Source: Arcobacter sp. F2176 | GTDB taxonomy: Bacteria; Campylobacterota; Campylobacteria; Campylobacterales; Arcobacteraceae | Length of the DNA stretch: 64,000 nucleotides | Assembly: GCF_004116465.1 (NCBI RefSeq) | Contig: NZ_PDJV01000003.1 | Coordinates: 1-64,000, forward strand | Reading direction: 5' to 3' | Shown: positions 25,268-34,099 of the stretch, in pieces | Numbering within the stretch: position 1 is the stretch's first letter | Layout: each line of letters begins with the position of its first letter | Notes under the pieces: generated by a model | The model's input: the letters and a program-made list of their open reading frames with translations, nothing else | The model's database searches: none | Told to the model about the DNA's origin: nothing | Translations under genes and position numbers: made by a program

Positions 25268-26951
25268 CTTCTCTTTTAATTAGTTCTATAAAAGTATCTT
25301 CCATAGTAGCATTAGAACCAACTTGGTTAATAAGATTATATGGAGTATCCAAAGCTATTGCTTTACCTTTATAAATCAAAGCTATTCTGTCGCAATATTC
25401 TGCTTCATCCATAAAATGGGTTGTAACCATGATCGTCATTCCCTTTTGTACCATTGCATAGATATGATTCCAAAATTCTCGTCTTGTAAGTGGGTCAATT
25501 CCAGAAGTTGGCTCATCTAAAAAAAGCACTACAGGGTCATGCATAACAGCACAAGCAAGTGAAAGTCTTTGTTTATATCCTAAGGGTAAAGTTTTTGAAG
25601 CTGTTTTTTTATATTTTTCCAACTCAAAAATTTCAATCATACTATTTATTTTTTCTTTTTTTTCTTTTCCTCTTAATCCATAAACTCCAGCAAAAAATTT
25701 GAGATTTTCAAAAACAGAAATATCTCCATAAAGTGAAAACTTTTGAGACATATATCCAATTTTGCTACGGGCTTTATGTGAAGAGGTTTCTAAGCTTATT
25801 CCTAAAACATGTGCCTGTCCACTTGTGGGTTTTACTAAGCCACATAACATTTTAAATGTAGTTGATTTTCCTGCTCCATTAGGTCCTAAAAAGCCAAATA
25901 TTTCACCTCTTTTTATCTTAAAGCTTACATCATCTGTAGCTTTAAAACTTCCAAAAGCTTTAGTTAAATGGGAAGCTTCAATTAAAGTACCCTCATTTTC
26001 TTCAAATTCACCCATTTGTTTTGCTAATAATGATTCCCCATCAAAGTTACCTTTTAAAATATTTATAAAACCATCTTCAAAATTTGGCTGCATATCTTCA
26101 TAAGTACAATTTTGGGCTTCTATTTTTTCAAGGGGTGGTAAATCATCTTTGCTTTCACAAATCAGTTTAATACTATTTCCTAAGATTACACCATCTTTTA
26201 TTTGCTCATGTTTTAATGCCAATCTTAGTGTTTGTCTTTTATCTTTTATATCTCCTACTATTTTAAAAACTTTGCCTTCCATAGTTTTACTTAACTCTTT
26301 TGGAATTCCTTCAAATAAAATAGAACCTTCATTTAAAAGTATTACTTCATCACAAAGTTCTGCTTCATCTAGATAAGCTGTACTCCAAACAACTCCCACA
26401 TCATCTTCAACCAATTTATTAACAATCGCCCATAACTCTTTTCTAGAAATTGGGTCAACTCCAACACCTGGCTCATCTAAAAGCAAAAGCTCTGGCTTTT
26501 TTATCAAAGCACAAGCCAGACCTAGTTTTTGTTTCATCCCTCCAGATAAATTTTTGGCAAGAAATGATTCAAACTTTTTTAAATTGATAAACTCCAATAA
26601 TTCATTGATTCTTTTTTTTTGTTCATCTTTTGGAATAGACTGTAAGTTTGCATATAAAGTAAGATTTTCCAAAACACTTAAATCTTCATACAAGCCAAAT
26701 TTTTGAGGCATATATCCGATTTTGCTTTGTATTTTGTCTGCATCTTTAGGTAAGGAATAATCTAAAACTTCTAATTCGCCACTGTCTACATCAAGTAGTC
26801 CAGTCATAAGTCTAATAAGAGTAGTTTTTCCTGCTCCATCAGGACCTACTAGTCCTGTAATTTTTCCTTTTTTTATGTTTATATCTAGTTTTGAAATAGC
26901 AGGGATTTTGTTAAATGTTTTTGTAATTTGTTTCGCAACAACTAATGACAT
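25257..26951 (-). CDS. Tandem-domain ABC ATPase (RbbA/YhiH N-terminal type)
   Basis: A 564-residue protein with two ABC domains. Domain 1 has Walker A GPDGAGKTT and signature LSGGMKQKLGLA, with LLLDEPGVGVDP. Domain 2 has Walker A GPNGAGKST and signature LPLGYKQRLSLA, with LFLDEPTSGIDP. The second signature has LPLGY instead of LSGGQ, as is common in this family. Unlike full RbbA the permease is not fused but encoded by the next gene. It powers the two ABC-2 permeases. The start lies three bases after the adaptor gene. Confidence 0.9.
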   Translation of the reverse strand: MSLVVAKQITKTFNKIPAISKLDINIKKGKITGLVGPDGAGKTTLIRLMTGLLDVDSGELEVLDYSLPKDADKIQSKIGYMPQKFGLYEDLSVLENLTLYANLQSIPKDEQKKRINELLEFINLKKFESFLAKNLSGGMKQKLGLACALIKKPELLLLDEPGVGVDPISRKELWAIVNKLVEDDVGVVWSTAYLDEAELCDEVILLNEGSILFEGIPKELSKTMEGKVFKIVGDIKDKRQTLRLALKHEQIKDGVILGNSIKLICESKDDLPPLEKIEAQNCTYEDMQPNFEDGFINILKGNFDGESLLAKQMGEFEENEGTLIEASHLTKAFGSFKATDDVSFKIKRGEIFGFLGPNGAGKSTTFKMLCGLVKPTSGQAHVLGISLETSSHKARSKIGYMSQKFSLYGDISVFENLKFFAGVYGLRGKEKKEKINSMIEIFELEKYKKTASKTLPLGYKQRLSLACAVMHDPVVLFLDEPTSGIDPLTRREFWNHIYAMVQKGMTIMVTTHFMDEAEYCDRIALIYKGKAIALDTPYNLINQVGSNATMEDTFIELIKREDDE

Positions 26952-26953
26952 TT

Positions 26954-27934
26954 TTATTTGTCTTTACTTAAATTGTCAAACTCTATGGTTACTGGCATTC
27001 CTTGTTGAATTAAGTCATCATGCTCTTGTAGTACAAATCGAACACGATATACAAGTTGTGTTCTTAATTCTTGGGTTTGTACACTTTTAGGTGTAAATTC
27101 TGCTTGAGGAGAAATAAAACTTACAATTGCTTTGTATGGTTTGTTTGGTCTTGAATCTGTATAAACTTTTGCTTTCATATTAGGTTTAATTACTCCTAAA
27201 TATTTTTCATCTATATAACTTCTTATCCAATATTGATTTTGTAAAGCCATTTCCATAATCGAAGCCCCTTGTGGTACTATAGCTCCTACTTCGTATGCTC
27301 TTGTTAATATTGTGCCATCATTTGGAGCAAATAATTGTGTATCATTTAGATGGATTTGGGCTTGTTTTTCTTGTACTTTTAAATATTGTAATTTTGCACG
27401 AGCTGATTGTATATCTTCTTTTTGATAACCATTTTGTAGTTGTTCATAGTTTTTTTTATCATAATCATATTGTGCTTTTGCACTATTGTATGAAAGTAAA
27501 ATTTCATCATGCTTTTCTATAGGGATTGAATTTGTTTTGAGAAGTTTGTTATATCTTTTTAAATCTATTTGAGCTTTATTTAAAGCAGCAGAACTTTTAG
27601 ATAATAATGCTTTAGCTTTTAATATTTCTTCTTCTCTATATCCATTTTCTAACTTTTTTAATTGGATTTCTTGCATATTAATTTGGGCTTGAATTTCATT
27701 GAGACTTTCTTGGTATAAATCTTTATCAAGAGAAGCTAATAACTCTCCTTTTTTGACTTTTTTTCCCTCATCAAAATATAGATTTGATATTTTCCCTGAA
27801 ACCCTCAATCCTAATGAAACCGTTCTTAAATCAACATTCCCATAAAACCTAGTATTATTGTCTTTTTCATTGAAACAAGATGTGAAAAATAGTGCTAAAA
27901 ATAGTGTAAGTAAATAAGTGGTAATTTTTGTCAT
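26954..27934 (-). CDS. HlyD-family membrane-fusion lipoprotein (YhiI/EmrA-like)
   Basis: A 326-residue periplasmic adaptor. A signal with lipobox FFTSC (cysteine near residue 20) suggests a lipoprotein anchored to the inner membrane. Lipoyl/barrel parts flank a long coiled-coil hairpin (about 70-195). It links the ABC-2 exporter at 23082-26951 to an outer-membrane channel. No TolC-type gene is present in the window, so a channel encoded elsewhere must be used. First gene of the four-gene exporter operon. Confidence 0.88.
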   Translation of the reverse strand: MTKITTYLLTLFLALFFTSCFNEKDNNTRFYGNVDLRTVSLGLRVSGKISNLYFDEGKKVKKGELLASLDKDLYQESLNEIQAQINMQEIQLKKLENGYREEEILKAKALLSKSSAALNKAQIDLKRYNKLLKTNSIPIEKHDEILLSYNSAKAQYDYDKKNYEQLQNGYQKEDIQSARAKLQYLKVQEKQAQIHLNDTQLFAPNDGTILTRAYEVGAIVPQGASIMEMALQNQYWIRSYIDEKYLGVIKPNMKAKVYTDSRPNKPYKAIVSFISPQAEFTPKSVQTQELRTQLVYRVRFVLQEHDDLIQQGMPVTIEFDNLSKDK

Positions 27935-28003
27935 AAATGCTCCTAATAAGCTATGAAGAATTTATATTATATCAAATATAAGATTATTTTTTTAATAAAA
28001 GGT

Positions 28004-28029
28004 AAAGCCCTAAATAGAAATAGGGCTTT
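28004..28029 (-). terminator. Terminator of the ferritin gene
   Basis: AAAGCCCTA and TAGGGCTTT pair with an eight-base loop, just downstream of the ferritin stop codon on the minus strand. Flanking A/T runs suit termination in either direction. Confidence 0.75.
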
Positions 28030-28041
28030 AAAATATTTTGA

Positions 28042-28554
28042 TTAAACAGTTATTGTTGGGTCGGTAAAAGTTCTCGCACCCAATTCTTGATCAATTGCAT
28101 AAAGACCATAACCATTATCTCCAACAAGTTTAATTTTGTCAATGATTGTGTTTAATGTAGCTTCTTCTTCAACTTGTTCTGTTACATACCATTGAAGCAT
28201 ATTGTATGTAGCATGATCTTTGTTTTTCATAGTTAAATCACTTAATTCATTTAAGTTTGCACTCATTTTACTTTCGTGTGCTAAAGCTTTTTTAAATGTA
28301 TCTAATATTGATTTAAAATCTACATTTGCTTCTTCTATCTTAGGTAAAGTAACATGTACTTCTTGATTTTCAAGATATTTAAATAGTTTCATTGCATGTG
28401 CAACTTCTTCTTGATATTGCACTAAAAACCAACTTGATGAACCATTTAATCCAATCTTTGAAGCATACGCTGACATACCCAAATAAATATAAGACGATTG
28501 GAATTCTTTGTTTAATTGTAACACTAAGGCATCTGAGATTTCTTTTTTTAACAT
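28042..28554 (-). CDS. ftn: Non-haem ferritin
   Basis: A 170-residue ferritin of the FtnA/Cft type. Diiron-site residues are recognisable: E in the LNKEFQSSYIYL helix, E and H in QYQEEVAHAMKLF, and E and Q in the WYVTEQVEEEA helix. It forms a 24-subunit iron store that also protects against oxidative stress. AAGGAGTTAAT precedes the start. A roughly 230-base AT-rich region with divergent promoters separates it from the pyrophosphatase gene; I did not find a convincing Fur site there. Confidence 0.93.
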   Translation of the reverse strand: MLKKEISDALVLQLNKEFQSSYIYLGMSAYASKIGLNGSSSWFLVQYQEEVAHAMKLFKYLENQEVHVTLPKIEEANVDFKSILDTFKKALAHESKMSANLNELSDLTMKNKDHATYNMLQWYVTEQVEEEATLNTIIDKIKLVGDNGYGLYAIDQELGARTFTDPTITV

Positions 28555-28785
28555 ATTAACTCCTTAATTTAGTTTGTATTCATTATGCGAAAAATATTCT
28601 TTATTTTCGTTGATAAATCTTCCTGCTAAGATTTTAGTAACTTAATTAAAAGATTTTTGATATTCTCTTTTATTATAAAGAATTAAATTAATGCCCAAAT
28701 TAATAAATAAAAGTTGTTTTTTATTTAAAAGTAAAATAACATAATTTTAGATAAAATCACGAAAACTTAAAATAGGAAATTTTTT

Positions 28786-29706
28786 ATGGCAATTTATACA
28801 TGTGGACACACAACTCCTGACTCAGATTCAATTTGTTCAGCACTTTCTTTAGGATATTTATTAAACAAAATAGGAAGAGAAGCGATTCCAGCACGACAAG
28901 GACCAGTTTCTCCTGAAACTCAATTTATCTTAGACAGATTTGGATTTGAAGCACCTGAGCTTAAAACTGAGTTTGCAGGTTGTGAACTTTTTATTACTGA
29001 TTATTCAGATAGAGGACAAGCTCCAGCTGACTTGGATAAAGCAACAGTTGTCGGTATAGTTGATCATCACAAACTAGGTGATATTACTACTTCAACTCCT
29101 TTAGAGTGTTGGATTAGACCTGTTGGATGTACAAATACAATCGTAAAAGAGATGTATGACTTTCATAAAGTTGAGATTCCAGCAAATATTGCAGGAATCA
29201 TGATGTGTGCAATTTTATCTGATACTGTTATTTTCAAATCGCCTACTTGTACAGAAACAGATATTAAAGCAGTTAGAGAATTAGCTGAGATTTGTGGAGT
29301 AGAAGATTTTGGAGCTTTAGGTATGGAGATGTTTAAAGTTAAATCAGCAGTTGAGGGTGTACCTGTACGAGATTTGATTTTAAGAGATTATAAACCTTTT
29401 GATATGCATGGAACAAAAGTTGGTATAGGACAGTTAGAAGTTATTGATTTAGCTATTTTTGATAGTGTAAAAGATGAACTAGAATCAGACTTAGAAAAAT
29501 TAAGAGTTGAAAATAACTTACATACTGCATGTCTAATTTTGACAGATATTATGAAAGAAGGAAGTGAAGTATTAGTAGCTTCAGAAAACCCTTCTATTTT
29601 TGAAAAAGCATTTGATGTAAAACTTGAAAATGGAAAAGTATGGCTTGATGGTTGTTTATCAAGAAAAAAACAAATTATTCCTTTCTTAGAACCTGCATTC
29701 GCTTAA
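28786..29706 (+). CDS. ppaC: Manganese-dependent inorganic pyrophosphatase (family II)
   Basis: A 306-residue DHH-superfamily enzyme. Metal-binding motifs are visible: GHTTPDSDSICSA near the N terminus, DYSDRGQAPADL (the position of the usual DHNE) and VDHHKLGD. The C-terminal DHHA2 domain ends with the substrate-binding SRKKQIIP. It hydrolyses pyrophosphate from biosynthetic reactions. There is no CBS insert, so no nucleotide regulation is expected. A terminator hairpin follows, so it is probably monocistronic. Confidence 0.94.
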   Translation: MAIYTCGHTTPDSDSICSALSLGYLLNKIGREAIPARQGPVSPETQFILDRFGFEAPELKTEFAGCELFITDYSDRGQAPADLDKATVVGIVDHHKLGDITTSTPLECWIRPVGCTNTIVKEMYDFHKVEIPANIAGIMMCAILSDTVIFKSPTCTETDIKAVRELAEICGVEDFGALGMEMFKVKSAVEGVPVRDLILRDYKPFDMHGTKVGIGQLEVIDLAIFDSVKDELESDLEKLRVENNLHTACLILTDIMKEGSEVLVASENPSIFEKAFDVKLENGKVWLDGCLSRKKQIIPFLEPAFA

Positions 29707-29710
29707 GATA

Positions 29711-29733
29711 AAAGATAGCATCATGCTATCTTT
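29711..29733 (+). terminator. Terminator after ppaC
   Basis: AAAGATAGCA and TGCTATCTTT pair around TCA and are followed by TT. A classic intrinsic terminator. Confidence 0.85.
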
Positions 29734-29764
29734 TTAATAGACAATATTTTTATTAGGATTCCCT

Positions 29765-30532
29765 ATGGAACTTTTTGCTGATATTACTCTTTATTGGGTA
29801 ATAGGATTTGTTATTGCTGGATTTTTGGCTGGGTATATTGACTCAATTGCAGGTGGTGGTGGAATGGTTCAAGTTCCTGTATTACTTCTAAGTGGTTTAT
29901 CTCCTCTTCATGTTTTAGCTTCAAATAAAATGGCAGGTTTAGTTGGTGTTTTAATGGCAACAATTAAATATGCACTTAGTAAAAAAATCTCTTGGAAAGT
30001 TGTAAGTATTGCAATTATTCCTTGTCTTATTGCTTCTTATATTGGAAGTAGATTAGTAATGTTTGTATCTGATGAGATAATCAAATGGGCTATTATTTTA
30101 GCTATTCCTGTTGCTATGATATTTCTATTTAAAAAAAGTAAAAAAATAGTAGAAGAGAAAACAGAAATAAATAATAAAAATATTATTCTTGCAACTGCTC
30201 CAATTGGATTTTATGATGGTTTATTAGGTCCTGGGACGGGAACTTATATGACTATTTCTATGAAAAAGTTTTTACATCTTGATTATTTAATTGCAACAGC
30301 TTCAACTAAACCTTTAAATTTTGCTACAAATGTAGGTTCTGCTATTGCTTTTATTGCAGCTGGAAAAGTATTATGGGGTGTTGCTATTGTTTTGGGATTA
30401 GCAAATATAGCAGGCTCTTATGTTGGAAGTCATTATGCTATTAAAGGTGGAGAAGAGTTTATAAAAAAGGTACTTGTTTTTGTACTTGTTTTTATGCTTG
30501 TTGCTAATATAGTAAAGATAATTGTAAGTTGA
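29765..30532 (+). CDS. TSUP-family (TauE/SafE) anion transporter
   Basis: A 255-residue membrane protein with about eight hydrophobic helices in two repeats. The repeat signatures GYIDSIAGGGGMVQVPVLL (about 24-42) and FYDGLLGPGTGTYM (about 149-162) are the TauE/SafE hallmarks. Members move sulfite, sulfonates or other small organic anions. The stop codon overlaps the start of the AraC-type regulator (TGATG), so the regulator probably controls this gene. The substrate is unknown. Confidence 0.88.
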   Translation: MELFADITLYWVIGFVIAGFLAGYIDSIAGGGGMVQVPVLLLSGLSPLHVLASNKMAGLVGVLMATIKYALSKKISWKVVSIAIIPCLIASYIGSRLVMFVSDEIIKWAIILAIPVAMIFLFKKSKKIVEEKTEINNKNIILATAPIGFYDGLLGPGTGTYMTISMKKFLHLDYLIATASTKPLNFATNVGSAIAFIAAGKVLWGVAIVLGLANIAGSYVGSHYAIKGGEEFIKKVLVFVLVFMLVANIVKIIVS

Positions 30533-31305
30533 TGAAAACAAAAATCTTCAAAAATAAAAAGTTAGATTTTTTAGAATTAAGATATATAAAAGATATAAGC
30601 CAATGTGAAAAAATGCATTTGCATGAAGAACTTACAATTACCGCACTTAAAGAGGGCTCATTAAATATAAATTTTAATGACTCTTCTAAAATATTAAACC
30701 CCAATGAAATAGCCATAATCAACTCAAATATAATCCATAACGCAATACTAAATAGTGAAATTGTCAAAGATGGATATGTATTATATATAGATAAAAATTA
30801 CTTAGAAAACTTGAATTTGGGCATATCTTTTGATTACAATTTCTTACAAGATGATAAGAATTGTTTTATAAATTTATGTGAAATATTATTGGCTGAGGAT
30901 ATTTCTTTATTAGAAAAAGAAGAGTTATTTATTGAGTTTTGTTTAAATACTTTTTCTTTAAAAGAAAATATAGAAGAAGTAGAAAAAAACTCTTTATCTA
31001 TGAAAATAAAAAATTATCTTGATAAAAACTTTTTGGAAGATATTATTTTAGAAGATATATCAAAAGAGTTTAATATAACAGTTGTTCATCTAATAAGAGT
31101 TTTTAAAAAAGAGTTTGGCTTAGCCATTCATGCATATATACTTAATAAAAAAGTTCATAAGGCAAAAGAACTTTTAAACTCAAATTTGCCCATCATTGAA
31201 GTTGCTTTACAAAGTGGTTTTTTTGACCAAAGCCATTTAAATAGAAGTTTTAAACGAGTGTTTCAACTAACCCCTAAAGAATTTCAAAAAAATATACTTT
31301 CGTAA
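30532..31305 (+). CDS. AraC-family transcriptional regulator
   Basis: A 257-residue regulator. A cupin-like sensing domain (about 1-150, beginning near CEKMHLHEELTITALKEGS) precedes two helix-turn-helix motifs at about 175-255, with the AraC pattern VALQSGFFDQSHLNRSFKRV. The ATG at 30532 overlaps the transporter stop and is preferred over a TTG three bases upstream. It probably responds to the small molecule handled by the TSUP transporter. Confidence 0.88.
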   Translation: MKTKIFKNKKLDFLELRYIKDISQCEKMHLHEELTITALKEGSLNINFNDSSKILNPNEIAIINSNIIHNAILNSEIVKDGYVLYIDKNYLENLNLGISFDYNFLQDDKNCFINLCEILLAEDISLLEKEELFIEFCLNTFSLKENIEEVEKNSLSMKIKNYLDKNFLEDIILEDISKEFNITVVHLIRVFKKEFGLAIHAYILNKKVHKAKELLNSNLPIIEVALQSGFFDQSHLNRSFKRVFQLTPKEFQKNILS

Positions 31306-31371
31306 ATGTTAATTTTGTACAAGATTTAAATTCTTTTATTTTATATACTTCTGTAAATAAAAGGAGAAACT

Positions 31372-31443
31372 ATGAATAGTATAAAAAAATATAATCATAT
31401 TCAAACAAATAATCTACTCTCAAACCTCTTACTCACTAAATAA
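31372..31443 (+). CDS. leuL: Leucine-rich leader peptide of leuA
   Basis: A 23-codon ORF with a strong ribosome binding site (AAAAGGAGAAACT). Five of its last nine residues are leucine (NNLLSNLLLTK), encoded by CTA, CTC, CTC, TTA and CTC. CTC is rare in this AT-rich genome, where TTA dominates. It lies 69 bases upstream of the 2-isopropylmalate synthase start. Codon choice, position and target gene together indicate an attenuator peptide that senses charged leucyl-tRNA. The switch in the RNA is less clear: ATTTTCAAAT after the stop could pair with ATTTGCAAAAT, competing with the GCAAATATTTGC hairpin. Confidence 0.8.
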   Translation: MNSIKKYNHIQTNNLLSNLLLTK

Positions 31444-31512
31444 TTTTCAAATCATACCTTATCATTTTTTGTCGCAAATATTTGCAAAATATATAAAATC
31501 ATGGAGAATAAA

Positions 31513-32814
31513 ATGACTTATAAAAAATATAGACAATATCCTATTGTCAAAGATTTCGTACGAACTTGGCCAGATAATCAAATCACAAAAGCACCTATTT
31601 ATGGAAGCGTAGATTTAAGAGATGGAAACCAAGCTTTAGTAAACCCTTTAAATATCGAACAAAAGTTGGAGTATTTTAATACTTTAGTAAAGATGGGATT
31701 TAAACAAATAGAAGTAAGTTATCCAAGTGCTAGTGATACTGATTTTAATTTTACAAGAAAATTAATTGAAGAGAATTTAATACCTGATGATGTTACTATT
31801 CAAGTATTGATTCCAGCAAAAAAAGAGTGGATAAAAAGAAGTGTTGAAGCTATGAGTGGAGTTAAAAATGGAATATTTCATTTATACAATCCCACAAATG
31901 AGTTTCAAAGAAGAGTGGTGTTTAATAAAACTGATGAAGAGATAGTAAACATGGCAGTTGAGTCTATGAAATACTTAGTGGAAATTACTAAAGATTTTGA
32001 GGGCAATGTTATATATGATTATTCTCCTGAGAGTTTTTCCCAAACTGATTTAGAGTTTGCTGTAAAAATATGTAATAAAGTAATAGAGGTTGTAAAACCA
32101 ACAGTACAAAAGAAGATGATAATAAACTTGCCAAATACCCTAGAAGCTTGTACTGCAAATATTTACGCAGATAGAATAGAGTGGATGTGCAATAATTTAA
32201 ACAACAGAAATACCCTTATAATAAGTGTTCATCCACACAATGACAGAGGAACATCAGTAGCCTCAGCAGAACTTGCAGTTTTAGCAGGAGCAAATAGAGT
32301 TGAAGGAACACTATTTGGAAATGGTGAAAGAGCAGGGAACTTAGATTTAGTAAATTTTGCTTTTAATTTACATTCACAAGGAATTGATTCTAAACTTGAT
32401 TTATCAATTGTCGATGAAGTAAAAAAGATGTATGAGAATTTAACAAACTTAAATATAAATCCAAGACATCCCTATGTGGGAGACATGATTTTTACAGCCT
32501 TTAGTGGTGGACATCAAGATGCTATCAAAAAAGGGATTGACTTTTACAGAGAAAACTCTTGCCAAGAGTGGAATGTCCCTTACTTGCCAATAGACCCAAA
32601 AGATATAAAAAGGGGATATGAAGATGTTATTAGAGTGAATTCTCAATCAGGAAAAGGAGGAGTTGCTTTTATAATAAATGAGTTTTTTGGAGAAGATTTA
32701 ACTAAAGAGGAGTCCATAAAATTTGGTATTTTAGTAAAAGAGCAAAGTGATAAATTACAAAGGGAGTTGAGTAAGGAGGAGATTATTGAACTTTATGAGG
32801 GGCATAAGAAATAA
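31513..32814 (+). CDS. leuA: 2-isopropylmalate synthase, short form lacking the regulatory domain
   Basis: A 433-residue enzyme of the yeast-type LeuA branch, which opens with KKYRQYPIVKDF. It condenses acetyl-CoA and 2-oxoisovalerate, the first step of leucine synthesis. The DLRDGNQAL motif and the HPHNDRGT and FGNGERAGN metal and active-site regions are intact. Family members of this branch are usually about 550 residues with a C-terminal leucine-binding domain; here the protein ends after the linker and no frameshifted remnant follows. The start at 31513 fits GGAG six bases upstream; the ATG at 31501 has no site. The leader peptide upstream probably replaces feedback inhibition. Confidence 0.88.
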   Translation: MTYKKYRQYPIVKDFVRTWPDNQITKAPIYGSVDLRDGNQALVNPLNIEQKLEYFNTLVKMGFKQIEVSYPSASDTDFNFTRKLIEENLIPDDVTIQVLIPAKKEWIKRSVEAMSGVKNGIFHLYNPTNEFQRRVVFNKTDEEIVNMAVESMKYLVEITKDFEGNVIYDYSPESFSQTDLEFAVKICNKVIEVVKPTVQKKMIINLPNTLEACTANIYADRIEWMCNNLNNRNTLIISVHPHNDRGTSVASAELAVLAGANRVEGTLFGNGERAGNLDLVNFAFNLHSQGIDSKLDLSIVDEVKKMYENLTNLNINPRHPYVGDMIFTAFSGGHQDAIKKGIDFYRENSCQEWNVPYLPIDPKDIKRGYEDVIRVNSQSGKGGVAFIINEFFGEDLTKEESIKFGILVKEQSDKLQRELSKEEIIELYEGHKK

Positions 32815-32823
32815 TACTCTCTT

Positions 32824-32841
32824 GAAGAGGTAAACCTCTTC
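32824..32841 (+). terminator. Hairpin after leuA
   Basis: GAAGAGG and CCTCTTC form a perfect seven-pair stem with TAAA loop ten bases after the leuA stop, followed by a T-rich stretch. Confidence 0.6.
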
Positions 32842-33097
32842 GCTTTCTTACTTTTGTATTGACGAAAAGTAAGCAAAAACAACTACGGCTGCGAAGCCAA
32901 AGGTTCCCTCCCTTATTATTTTTATTTTTTATGCTTGCTAAAACTCATTTATTAAAACTTCCGTTTAGGAACTTTTAAACATTCAGACAGTTAGCAAGCT
33001 TGTCTAGAAAAAAGAAAAATAATAAATGAGGGAACCCAAAGGGCTTTGATACGGTTGGTGGTTTTGCTTACTTTGTCCACACAAAGTAAGAGAAGCG
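32841..33097. repeat. 257-base imperfect palindromic element
   Basis: Nested inverted arms span almost the whole element. Pairs are 32841-32856 with 33082-33097 (CGCTTTCTTACTTTTG type), 32866-32880 with 33061-33074 (AAAGTAAGCAAAA), 32902-32930 with 33009-33036 (GGTTCCCTC followed by an AT-rich arm), and GCTTGCTAA (32933-32941) with TTAGCAAGC (32991-32999). The base composition is more GC-rich than its surroundings at the arms. No ORF is present. It resembles the non-autonomous palindromic repeats scattered in many marine bacterial genomes. It fills most of the 410-base gap between leuA and the next gene. Confidence 0.75.
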
Positions 33098-33149
33098 AAC
33101 AGTCGAAGAATGTTTAAGAGAAAAACATAGAATATATTTAAATGGTATA

Positions 33150-33209
33150 AAGAGTTTTAAAATAACGATTGAATTGAGAAACAACTGGATTTAACGATTT
33201 AAAACTCTT
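33150..33209 (-). terminator. Inverted repeat downstream of the coiled-coil protein gene
   Basis: AAGAGTTTTAAA (33150-33161) and TTTAAAACTCTT (33198-33209) are perfect inverted copies 36 bases apart, and TAACGATT is directly repeated between them. It lies just after the minus-strand gene ending at 33225 and may terminate it; the loop is long for an intrinsic terminator. Confidence 0.35.
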
Positions 33210-33224
33210 GTATTTATATTTTAT

Positions 33225-33815
33225 TCAATTGATACTTAAAAGTTTAGATAAACGCACTTTCCACTTGTTTCTCTCCAAGGTTTTGTCATCATTCATAAGT
33301 AGTTCTTTATCATATTTTTCTAATAGTTTTTTTACCATATCCTTAAATGGATTTGGTAATTGATCAAGTATTGTTACTCTATCTTCAGGTTCTTTTTCTA
33401 ATAACATTATTATTAATGACCCTAATAATGGCGCAATATATTCTTTTGCCATAAGTTTAAGTACATATTCTGCTGTATCTTTTTGCATAAGTGTTGGATT
33501 TTCATTTTTCATTTTTGTAATTGTGTCTTTATGTTCTTGAATTACACTTTGATATTCTAAGTCAAGTTCTTTTTTTATAATGGTTTCAATTTTATCATAA
33601 TTAAATGTTTCTGAATATTTTAATGCTGTATCTACAACTTTTTGTTGACTTTCTATCGCTGTTGCCTGATTTGTAATTATATTTTTTGTTTCTGAAAGTA
33701 ATTTAGACTGTTCATTAATCCTATCATTAAGTAATTTATTTTTATTTTTTTGATACCAAAATAATGTAATTAATATAAAAGTATTTAGAATATCAATTAA
33801 GTTTATTTCATTCAT
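33225..33815 (-). CDS. Hypothetical protein with N-terminal membrane anchor and coiled coil
   Basis: A 196-residue protein I do not recognise. A single hydrophobic segment (about 8-20) is followed by a charged helical region with coiled-coil character (about 25-115), then a second moderately hydrophobic helix (about 128-143) and a basic C terminus. No catalytic motif is visible. It stands alone between the palindromic repeat and the RhuM-like gene. TTCTCC-type complement before the start gives a usable ribosome binding site (AAGGAGAAAA). Its position in an accessory stretch suggests it is not core. Confidence 0.65.
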   Translation of the reverse strand: MNEINLIDILNTFILITLFWYQKNKNKLLNDRINEQSKLLSETKNIITNQATAIESQQKVVDTALKYSETFNYDKIETIIKKELDLEYQSVIQEHKDTITKMKNENPTLMQKDTAEYVLKLMAKEYIAPLLGSLIIMLLEKEPEDRVTILDQLPNPFKDMVKKLLEKYDKELLMNDDKTLERNKWKVRLSKLLSIN

Positions 33816-34099
33816 ATATTTTCTCCTTTGATAACTATTTATTAAACATACATTTTATATAAAACACCCTTAAATCATACGATAATAATATATTTCAAAT
33901 AAATCCCATAACAAAGGAGTTTATTTGATACTATTAAAATATTTTATTAAATTTTTGTATTTTTATTATAAAGCATAATCATCTATTATTATTTAAAACA
34001 AGAGTTATAATAATAAAACTTTACAATCTGCAATATTTTAAACCTAAACATTTTTTCTACGATATAGTTCAAAATCAACAAATCTTAAAAGGTACTCTT

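Noticed and set aside
31513-33224. LeuA shortened by a frameshift with the regulatory domain still encoded downstream
   Set aside because: After the stop codon come a terminator hairpin and a palindromic repeat; no frame encodes a LeuA dimer-domain remnant.
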